From: an uncultured Sutterella sp.
GTDB lineage: Bacteria > Pseudomonadota > Gammaproteobacteria > Burkholderiales > Burkholderiaceae_F
Reading direction: 5' to 3'
DNA length: 6,966 nucleotides
Assembly (NCBI GenBank): GCA_900554375.1
Contig: USHK01000057.1
Coordinates: 1-6,966 of the forward strand
Position 1 is the stretch's first letter; every line of letters starts with the position of its first letter. Shown piece by piece: positions 1 to 5,320 of this stretch. The position numbers and the translations under genes are program-made. The notes below the pieces were generated by a model. It did not search any database. It saw only the letters and a program-made list of their open reading frames with translations, and was not told the origin of the DNA.

Positions 1-29
1 CGGCAGCGTCAGATGTGTATAAGAGACAG
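1..29 (+). other. Residual Illumina Nextera (Tn5) adapter, not genomic
   Basis: Bases 11-29 read AGATGTGTATAAGAGACAG, the 19-bp Tn5 mosaic end. Bases 1-10 (CGGCAGCGTC) are the adjoining part of the Nextera read-1 adapter, lacking only its first four bases. The match is exact over 29 bases, which chance cannot explain. It is untrimmed library sequence at a contig end, so biology starts at base 30. Read in frame with the downstream gene, it gives a false GTG start and the peptide VYKRQ, an artefact often seen in database proteins. Confidence 0.97.
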
Positions 30-1088
30 GTTCTTCTGTCAGGATGTGGGGATTCTGCCGGAACGACAGGCACAAAGACAGAAGACGTTTTGGTCCCCGA
101 TGTAGTGTCCAAGGAATCTCTTCTCGCCTGTACTACTTGCGGAGCATGTGTTGAACAATGCCCTTCCCGCATTGAAATTCTCAACACGATCGAACAGATG
201 CGCCGTTCTTTAGCCTTGGAAGAAGGACAATTTGCAGAAGGCGTTGCAAAAACACTTCAGAACATTCAGTCTGTCGGCAATCCTTGGGGCCTTGACCCTG
301 ACGCTCGCTGGGCTTGGCTGGAGGGACTTGATGTTTCCTTCGCGGAACCGGGCGTCCATTACGACATCCTTTATTGGGTTGGCTGCTCTGCTTCCTACGA
401 CAAGCGCAATCAGAAGATTGCTAAGGCGATGATCAAAATCTTGAAGAACTCGGGACTGTCCTTTGCCGTAATGCAGGAAGAAATGTGCAATGCCGAATTT
501 GCCCGCAGAGTCGGCGAAGAGTATCTCTATCAAATTCAGACACAGACCAACATCGATAATCTGCGGCAGTACAACTTCAGCCGTATCTTAGCCGCCTGCC
601 CGCACTGCTTTAATACACTTAAGAACGAATACCCTGAGTTCGAACGCGGTCAGTTCAATGTCATTTCTCATCTTCAATTTATTGCTGAACAGATGGATGC
701 AGGTCGCCTCAAGGCGGAACTCACCGAGAAAGAAAGAATTGCGGTTCACGATGCATGCTATTACGCACGATATAACGGAATTGTGAATGCGCCGAGATTC
801 GATTTAAACAAAGTCAAAGGTTTAGAAACCGTCAATCCCAAAGAGTGGGGTTCCTGCACTACTTGCTGCGGCGCCGGCGGCGGACAATTCTGGACGGACA
901 CGGATGCGCCGGAACGTCTGAATGTTATCCGCCTCAAAGCGATCGTGAACGATACCGGCTGCGACAAGGTCGCCACGAGCTGCCCCTTCTGTTTATCAAT
1001 GTTTGACTCTGCTAAATCCCAAGAAAAATCACTATCTGAAATTTCTATCTCAGATATCGCAGAAATTATTGCAAAAAATCTAAAATAA
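30..1088 (+). CDS. HdrD/GlpC/LutA-type (Fe-S)-binding oxidoreductase, C-terminal part (5' truncated)
   Basis: This is an electron-transfer protein with two CCG (cysteine-rich, DUF224) domains, of the kind found in heterodisulfide reductase D, GlpC and LutA. Residues are numbered from the false GTG at base 15. C39, C42, C45 and C49 form a CxxCxxCxxxCP 4Fe-4S motif. CCG domain 1 has C124, C158 and C195-P-H-C198. CCG domain 2 has C248, the C284-C285 pair in CCGAGGG, and C323-P-F-C326, which fits the HdrB/D cluster pattern CX31-39CCX35-36CXXC (spacings here 35 and 37). The NPWGL and YWVGC segments are typical of the subfamily whose full-length members usually carry an N-terminal NarI-like membrane domain and a further 4Fe-4S motif. 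Those parts are missing because the contig begins inside the gene. Its electron donor (possibly an ETF or acyl-CoA dehydrogenase) cannot be seen. The stop TAA is at 1086-1088. Family confidence is high and exact role low. Confidence 0.9.
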   Translation, partial: VLLSGCGDSAGTTGTKTEDVLVPDVVSKESLLACTTCGACVEQCPSRIEILNTIEQMRRSLALEEGQFAEGVAKTLQNIQSVGNPWGLDPDARWAWLEGLDVSFAEPGVHYDILYWVGCSASYDKRNQKIAKAMIKILKNSGLSFAVMQEEMCNAEFARRVGEEYLYQIQTQTNIDNLRQYNFSRILAACPHCFNTLKNEYPEFERGQFNVISHLQFIAEQMDAGRLKAELTEKERIAVHDACYYARYNGIVNAPRFDLNKVKGLETVNPKEWGSCTTCCGAGGGQFWTDTDAPERLNVIRLKAIVNDTGCDKVATSCPFCLSMFDSAKSQEKSLSEISISDIAEIIAKNLK

Positions 1089-1094
1089 AGTTTG

Positions 1095-1122
1095 GGGCGG
1101 TTGACGAAACCGCCCTTGATTT
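1095..1122 (+). terminator. Rho-independent-like terminator after the Hdr-like gene
   Basis: An 8-bp perfect stem, GGGCGGTT (1095-1102) with AACCGCCC (1108-1115), closes a GACGA loop. It is followed by TTGATTT, a short and imperfect T tract. It begins 6 bases after the Hdr-like stop codon and separates that gene from the IclR gene. The weak T tract means some read-through into the regulator gene is possible. Confidence 0.7.
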
Positions 1123-1127
1123 ATGAA
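1101..1127 (+). promoter_or_regulatory. Weak candidate promoter for the IclR gene
   Basis: TTGACG (1101-1106) resembles a -35 box, and TATGAA (1122-1127) is a poor -10 at a short 15-base spacing. TGAATA at 1124-1129 gives a 17-base spacing but fewer matches. The -35 would lie inside the terminator hairpin of the previous gene. Transcription would start about 13-16 bases before the ATG, leaving almost no leader. The only other source of iclR transcription visible here is read-through from upstream. Confidence 0.2.
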
Positions 1128-1147
1128 TAAAAAACCGATGCAGTCCC

Positions 1148-1951
1148 ATGGATCAGTCCGTTAGTAAAGCAAATATTCAAGTACTTGATCGGGCCAGTGC
1201 GATTCTTCGCGTTCTGACCCAGCATCACGACCCTGTGAATTTGAAGGTAATTTCTGATGAAACTTGCCTTCACATCTCTACTTGCCACCGAATCCTCTCG
1301 GATTTAGTCCGCCTTCGCTTTGTCGAGAAAGGCGCCTCGGCGGGGACCTACCGCTTAGGTTTGCGTTTTCTGCAGCTCGGAAACTTGGTGAGAGAAAGAA
1401 TTTCTGTACGAGATACGGCGAGAACCGGCATGCAGCGTCTTCATAATCTCACACGTCAGACGGTCAATCTCTCAATCCGCCAAAACGACAATATTGTCTA
1501 CATAGACAGAATCATGCGTGAGCGCCCCGGCATTCAGGTCGTGCGTACAATCGGTGCCACAGCCCCCCTGCACACCACAAGTTCCGGAAAACTTTTTTTA
1601 GCTGAGGATTCTTTTGAACAAATCCGTGCTTATGCTCTGAGAACCAATCTGGAAAAATCAACACCCAACAGCATCGGGGACATTGACACGCTTCTAACCG
1701 AAATTTCCAAAATCAAGACACTTGGTTTTGCCCGCGATGAAGAAGAACTGGAAATGGGCGTTCGCTGTGTTGCCGCCGGCATCCGGGATGACTCCGGAAA
1801 ATTAGTCGCCTGCCTCTCTATATCTTCTCCGGCAAGCAGTTTCTTAGAAGGCTGGATCAGCGAAATTAAACACACAGCGGATGATATTTCCGAACACCTG
1901 GGCTTTGTAGCGACTCCGGGGGAACTTTACGTCCGACCGGATTTCACCTGA
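1148..1951 (+). CDS. IclR-family transcriptional regulator
   Basis: At 267 residues this is a normal length for the family. An N-terminal winged helix-turn-helix spans about residues 10-75, starting at VLDRASAILRVL, with the recognition region around ISTCHRILSDLVRLRFVEK and the wing ending in YRLGLRFLQLG. The C-terminal GAF-like effector domain (about 85-255) shows the family blocks PLHTTSSGKLFLA (140-152) and GFARDEEELEMGVRCVAAG (193-211, with the usual Cys at 207), then a GKLVACLSISSP strand. IclR proteins bind small organic effectors and repress or activate nearby genes; the ligand here is unknown. The ATG at 1148 is the only reasonable start, since an in-frame TGA lies at 1124-1126. No Shine-Dalgarno precedes it, which is odd. 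It sits in the same orientation directly upstream of dmsAB, so control of that operon, or of the Hdr-like gene behind it, is a reasonable inference. Confidence 0.93.
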   Translation: MDQSVSKANIQVLDRASAILRVLTQHHDPVNLKVISDETCLHISTCHRILSDLVRLRFVEKGASAGTYRLGLRFLQLGNLVRERISVRDTARTGMQRLHNLTRQTVNLSIRQNDNIVYIDRIMRERPGIQVVRTIGATAPLHTTSSGKLFLAEDSFEQIRAYALRTNLEKSTPNSIGDIDTLLTEISKIKTLGFARDEEELEMGVRCVAAGIRDDSGKLVACLSISSPASSFLEGWISEIKHTADDISEHLGFVATPGELYVRPDFT

Positions 1952-1972
1952 TCTCATTTGAAATTATTAGAC

Positions 1973-2001
1973 AAAAGGCTTCGATCTTTCGAGGCCTTTT
2001 T
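1973..2001 (+). terminator. Rho-independent terminator after the IclR gene
   Basis: The left arm AAAAGGCTTCGA (1973-1984) pairs with TCGAGGCCTTTT (1989-2000) around a TCTT loop. It forms 12 pairs with one G-T wobble and ends in a run of five T (1997-2001). It starts 21 bases after the regulator's stop codon, so dmsAB should need its own promoter. Confidence 0.85.
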
Positions 2002-2092
2002 GCTTATCCCTCGGAAAAACTATAAGACTCTCAACAGCTTTTTTTGTTGCTTGCGAATCATTCGGTAAGTCAACCTATCATTCTCGACAATT

Positions 2093-2107
2093 ATCGTTAT
2101 TAACGAT
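2093..2107. promoter_or_regulatory. Candidate operator: 15-bp palindrome upstream of the dmsA promoter
   Basis: ATCGTTA (2093-2099) and TAACGAT (2101-2107) are perfect inverted 7-base arms around a single central T. The site lies 26 bases upstream of the predicted -35 box of dmsA and downstream of the IclR terminator. IclR-family proteins commonly bind short palindromes near their own gene or targets, so the upstream regulator is the first candidate ligand. AT-rich palindromes can also occur by chance in intergenic DNA. Confidence 0.4.
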
Positions 2108-2133
2108 TACTCGTTTCTTCTGATACAAAACTA

Positions 2134-2163
2134 TTGACCTCATCCGAAAGGTCTAAATAAAAT
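2134..2163 (+). promoter_or_regulatory. Predicted sigma70-type promoter of dmsAB
   Basis: TTGACC (2134-2139) matches the -35 consensus at 5 of 6 positions and TAAAAT (2158-2163) matches the -10 at 5 of 6, with an 18-base spacer. The start site would be near 2170, giving a leader of about 50 bases before the ATG. An inverted repeat, GACCT-N8-AGGTC (2136-2153), overlaps the -35 and fills most of the spacer, where a bound repressor would block polymerase. No convincing FNR box is present. Confidence 0.6.
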
Positions 2164-2210
2164 AACCTCAGCAAAGCCGAAAGTCTTTGTTACCCACCCC
2201 AATCCAAAAC

Positions 2211-2216
2211 AAGGAG
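2211..2216 (+). promoter_or_regulatory. Shine-Dalgarno site of dmsA
   Basis: AAGGAG lies 5 bases before the ATG at 2222. It fixes the start of the catalytic subunit and places the twin-arginine motif at residues 11-12, as expected for a Tat signal. Confidence 0.85.
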
Positions 2217-2221
2217 AACAC

Positions 2222-4618
2222 ATGTTCAAACTTCCTTTGAGCACTTTTGGAAGAAGAAGTTTTCTGCGTATGTCTGCGCTCAGTATCGCAGCAGGAAGCT
2301 TCATTATGAATCCGATCTCTAAAGCAGTGGCACAAGCCGTCAAAGAAATCGAACCTTTCTTTTGGAACGCTTGCGTGATCAACTGTGGTCAGCGCTGCCC
2401 TCAGCGCTGCTTCGTTAAAGGCGGCCAAGTAATCCGCGTGGAGACCGACAATATGTCCGGAGACGCCTGTGACCACCGTCAGATTCGTGCCTGCTTGCGC
2501 GGCCGCGCCTTAAGACAGCGTCTCTACTCTCCGGATCGTCTTAAATATCCGATGAAACGCGTCGGTGAGCGCGGAGAAGGCAAATTTGAACGGATCACCT
2601 GGGACGAAGCGATTAAAACCGTTGCCGAAAACCTCAAAAAAACAGTCGACAAATACGGTAACGAATCCCTTTACTGGCAGTATTGCTCGGGCCAGCAGTC
2701 TTTAGTGAATTCCAGACGCGCCTGGTGGCGTTTGCTTAACCTATTGGGCGGCTACCTGAAATACTATGGCTCCTACTCCACTGCCCAGATTGGCGCAGCG
2801 ATGCCCTATACCTACGGAGGCCGTCCCGGCTCTGACATGAGCGAAATTGCCAACGCTAAACTTTATGTCACGTTCGGCGGCAACTCCTTAGTGACCCGCG
2901 GTTCAGGCGGCGGCAAGGGTTATCAGCTCGAATGCGCCAAAGAAAAAGGTCATCCGAAGACCATTATGATCGACCCGATGTACAACGATACCGTTGCAGC
3001 GGGTATGGACCAATGGATTCCGATTCGTCCGGGCACGGACGCCGCCTTGGTGGAAGCCATTGCCTATGAATTAATCCGTAATAACTGGGTTGGTCAGGAC
3101 TTCCTAGATAAGTATTGCGTCGGTTACGACGAAAAAACACTTCCGGCCTCTGCGGCTAAAGGCAGTGATTACAAGAGCCATATCCTTGGTAAAGGCAAAG
3201 ACGGAATCGCTAAAACTCCGGAATGGGCTGCCAAGATTACAGGTATCCCGACCTCGACTATTGTTCAGCTGGCTAAAGAAATGGGCACCACAAAACCGTG
3301 CTTCGTTTCTCAGGGATGGGGTCCGCAGCGTCAGGCTAACGGCGAAGAAACTGCCCGTGCTATCGCCATGCTGCCGATCCTCTTAGGCCAAGTCGGTCTC
3401 CCGGGAACGAACCCCGGCGATGCCGAAGGCAACTCTTCTCTGCCGGCCGTTTATCTCCCGATCGGCAAGAACCCTGTCAAAGCTACTATCCCGGTGTTCA
3501 TGTGGACCGATGCCATCGTGCGCGGCAAAGACATGACGGACATCACTGACGGCATGCGCGGTGTGAAGAAGCTGGATCACAACATCAAGATGATCGTTAA
3601 CTCCGGCGGCAACACCACCATTAACCAGCACTCGGATTCGAACGCCACGGACAAGATTCTGCGAGATTCCTCTAAATGCGAATTCATTGTTGTGTGCGAC
3701 AACATGATGACGCCGACCTGCCGTTATGCCGATATTCTTCTCCCCGATGTCCTTGGTCCTGAAACTGATGATATCGCCTGCCAAGGAGGTTCCAACGGCG
3801 GTACCACTTCCATGTTACCGATGCACAAAGCCGTTGATCCGCAGTGGGAACAGAAGACCTCCTATGAAATCTGCCGCTTGATCGCTAAAGAACTGGGCAA
3901 AGAACAGGAATTCACAGAAGGAAGAACTCAACTGCAGTGGTTGGAATGGTGCTATAACGAAACCCGTAAGAAAGTTCCTCAGCTGCCCGATTGGGAAACC
4001 TTCTGGAAAGGAGGTCCCGCACAAGTCTACGGCTGGAGAAAGAATCCGGTTGCGCTCTCTGATTTCAGAGCCGACCCTGTTAAGAATCCGCTTAAGACAC
4101 CTTCCGGCAAGATCGAGATCTATTCCGAACGCCTTAACAACATTGCGAATACCTGGAAGCTGCCTGAGGGCGACGTGATTTCTCCGATTCCTGTTTACTA
4201 CAGAACCTGGGAAATGTTCGGAGATGAACTGCAGAAGAAGTATCCGCTGCAGTGCTACGGTTTCCACCATCACGGCCGCATTCACTCAACGTTCCACAAC
4301 CTCCCGTGGCTACGTGAACAGCACCCTGATGTCGTCTTCATGAACGTGTTAGACGCCAAAGCCCGAGGTATTAACAACGGCGACTTAGTTCAGGTGTTCA
4401 ACGACCGCGGCATTGTCGAACTTCCGGCAAAGGTCACTTCCCGAATCATCCCGGGCGTCGTCAGCATCCCGCAGGGCGCTTGGTATACACCGGTGAACAA
4501 GAACGGTAAGGTTGTCGACGTCGGAGGAAATATCAACACGCTGACCTCCCTGAGGCCCAGCCCGCTTGCCAAAGGCAATCCTCAGCACACAAACCTTGTT
4601 GAAGTCCGTAAGGCCTAG
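2222..4618 (+). CDS. dmsA: DMSO reductase-family molybdopterin oxidoreductase, catalytic subunit (DmsA/YnfE-like), Tat-exported
   Basis: This is the catalytic subunit of a periplasmic respiratory reductase that would reduce DMSO or a related S- or N-oxide with a bis-molybdopterin guanine dinucleotide cofactor; the true substrate cannot be read from sequence. Its 798 residues match DmsA length. The N-terminus is a Tat signal: GRRSFLRM (10-17), a hydrophobic stretch to about 29, and an AQA cleavage site near 39. The FS0 4Fe-4S motif is C51-x3-C55-x3-C59 with C91 in ACLRGR. The DmsA hallmark PMKRVGERGEGKFERITW follows (110-127). YGSYSTAQ (182-189) contains the likely Mo-ligand serine, S186 by family comparison. 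Cofactor-binding segments include TFGGNS (217-222) and IPIRPGTDAA (266-275). The C-terminal molybdopterin-dinucleotide-binding domain covers about 675-798. An additional Cys, C63, sits beside the cluster motif. It is the first gene of a two-gene operon with dmsB, 11 bases downstream. Other named possibilities are YnfE-like selenate reductase or another sulfoxide reductase. Confidence 0.93.
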   Translation: MFKLPLSTFGRRSFLRMSALSIAAGSFIMNPISKAVAQAVKEIEPFFWNACVINCGQRCPQRCFVKGGQVIRVETDNMSGDACDHRQIRACLRGRALRQRLYSPDRLKYPMKRVGERGEGKFERITWDEAIKTVAENLKKTVDKYGNESLYWQYCSGQQSLVNSRRAWWRLLNLLGGYLKYYGSYSTAQIGAAMPYTYGGRPGSDMSEIANAKLYVTFGGNSLVTRGSGGGKGYQLECAKEKGHPKTIMIDPMYNDTVAAGMDQWIPIRPGTDAALVEAIAYELIRNNWVGQDFLDKYCVGYDEKTLPASAAKGSDYKSHILGKGKDGIAKTPEWAAKITGIPTSTIVQLAKEMGTTKPCFVSQGWGPQRQANGEETARAIAMLPILLGQVGLPGTNPGDAEGNSSLPAVYLPIGKNPVKATIPVFMWTDAIVRGKDMTDITDGMRGVKKLDHNIKMIVNSGGNTTINQHSDSNATDKILRDSSKCEFIVVCDNMMTPTCRYADILLPDVLGPETDDIACQGGSNGGTTSMLPMHKAVDPQWEQKTSYEICRLIAKELGKEQEFTEGRTQLQWLEWCYNETRKKVPQLPDWETFWKGGPAQVYGWRKNPVALSDFRADPVKNPLKTPSGKIEIYSERLNNIANTWKLPEGDVISPIPVYYRTWEMFGDELQKKYPLQCYGFHHHGRIHSTFHNLPWLREQHPDVVFMNVLDAKARGINNGDLVQVFNDRGIVELPAKVTSRIIPGVVSIPQGAWYTPVNKNGKVVDVGGNINTLTSLRPSPLAKGNPQHTNLVEVRKA

Positions 4619-4621
4619 GAG
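4617..4621 (+). promoter_or_regulatory. Shine-Dalgarno site of dmsB, overlapping the dmsA stop codon
   Basis: AGGAG begins within the dmsA TAG (4616-4618) and lies 8 bases before the dmsB ATG at 4630. The overlap suggests that translation of the two subunits is coupled, as expected for partners of one complex. Confidence 0.75.
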
Positions 4622-4629
4622 AGAATAAG

Positions 4630-5235
4630 ATGACACAACTTGGATTTTTTGTTGACGTATCAAAATGCTCCGGCTGTAAGACGTGTGCCGTAGCATGCAA
4701 AGATGCACATAACCTCCCTGTCGGAATGAACTTCCGCAAAGTACATGAATATGCCGGCGGAGAATGGAAACAGGGGCCTGACGGTTCTTGGAATCAGGAC
4801 GTCTTCGGTTACTATGTGAGCCTTGGCTGCAACCATTGCAGCGACCCTGCCTGTGTGAAGGTCTGCCCGACGAAAGCACATCACAAGCGTACTGAAGACG
4901 GTCTCGTTGTCATTGACAGCTCGAAGTGTATCGGCTGCGGACTTTGTGCTCAGGCTTGCCCCTATCATGCACCGGTACTGGATCAAACAGCCCGCAAGAT
5001 GAGAAAGTGCGACGGCTGCTTAGATCGTTTGGAAAAGGGTTTACAGCCAATCTGTGTGGAAAGCTGTCCCAATCGTGCAATCGAATTCGGCGAAATCGAA
5101 GAGCTGAGAAAGAAGCACGGCAAACTTGCCGAAGTCGCCCCTCTGCCCTCTGCTTCGAAGACACAGCCGAACTTAGTTTTGGTTGTTCCAGCGCAGGCTC
5201 GTCCTGCAGGCGATACTTCCGGCACCGAGTACTAG
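4630..5235 (+). CDS. dmsB: DMSO reductase-type four-cluster ferredoxin subunit (DmsB-like)
   Basis: This is the electron-transfer subunit that passes electrons to the molybdenum subunit through four 4Fe-4S clusters. The 201 residues are close to E. coli DmsB length. All 16 ligand cysteines are present in four groups: C13/16/19/23, C67/70/75/79, C100/103/106/110 and C127/130/142/146. The last three groups have the CxxCxxxxCxxxCP, CxxCxxxCP-type and CxxCx11CxxxCP spacing seen in DmsB/NrfC/PhsB-type proteins. There is no signal peptide, so export presumably depends on riding with the Tat-signalled DmsA partner. After about residue 165 the tail is Pro/Ala/Ser-rich and carries no motif. A terminator follows at once. 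No DmsC-like eight-helix quinol-oxidising anchor is encoded next, so the quinol link must come from elsewhere. Assignment to this subunit type is firm; pairing with dmsA rests on adjacency and the overlapping ribosome site. Confidence 0.94.
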   Translation: MTQLGFFVDVSKCSGCKTCAVACKDAHNLPVGMNFRKVHEYAGGEWKQGPDGSWNQDVFGYYVSLGCNHCSDPACVKVCPTKAHHKRTEDGLVVIDSSKCIGCGLCAQACPYHAPVLDQTARKMRKCDGCLDRLEKGLQPICVESCPNRAIEFGEIEELRKKHGKLAEVAPLPSASKTQPNLVLVVPAQARPAGDTSGTEY

Positions 5236-5256
5236 CCGAGTAGTTAACTGAAAACA

Positions 5257-5282
5257 CAACAGGCGCCGAAAGGCGCCTGTTG
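5257..5282. terminator. Strong, probably bidirectional terminator between dmsB and the antiporter gene
   Basis: CAACAGGCGCC (5257-5267) pairs perfectly with GGCGCCTGTTG (5272-5282) around a GAAA tetraloop. This gives an 11-bp GC-rich hairpin with a very stable loop. On the plus strand it is followed by only a weak T-containing stretch. On the minus strand it is followed by GTGTTTTC, a better T tract. It lies between convergent genes, 21 bases after dmsB and 38 bases beyond the antiporter stop, so it probably serves both. Confidence 0.85.
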
Positions 5283-5320
5283 CATAAATGAAGAGGAAAC
5301 TCGTGCCCTTGAGGAAAGAA

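Noticed and set aside
15..29. GTG start at base 15 for the first gene (peptide VYKRQ).
   Set aside because: It lies wholly within adapter sequence, so it cannot be a biological start.
2032..2049. Hairpin CAACA...TGTTG with a T-rich loop after the IclR terminator.
   Set aside because: A 5-bp stem with an 8-base loop is too weak, and a much better terminator already lies upstream.
2045..2070. Possible FNR box (TTGCTTGCGAATCA-like) upstream of dmsA.
   Set aside because: The half-sites are one base out of register and the match to TTGAT-N4-ATCAA is poor.
2172..2189. Hairpin CAAAG...CTTTG at the start of the dmsA leader, considered as a riboswitch or stabilising element.
   Set aside because: The stem is only 5 bp, and the roughly 50-base leader is too short for a molybdenum-cofactor riboswitch. 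At most it is a minor 5' stem.
3383..4285. Long open frames on the minus strand within dmsA (about 130-160 codons).
   Set aside because: They lie opposite a clearly conserved gene, have no family motif, and are explained by the codon bias of the plus-strand gene.
4385..5257. Several open frames on both strands across dmsB and the dmsA 3' end.
   Set aside because: All 16 cluster cysteines place the real gene in one plus-strand frame; the others have no motif or ribosome site.
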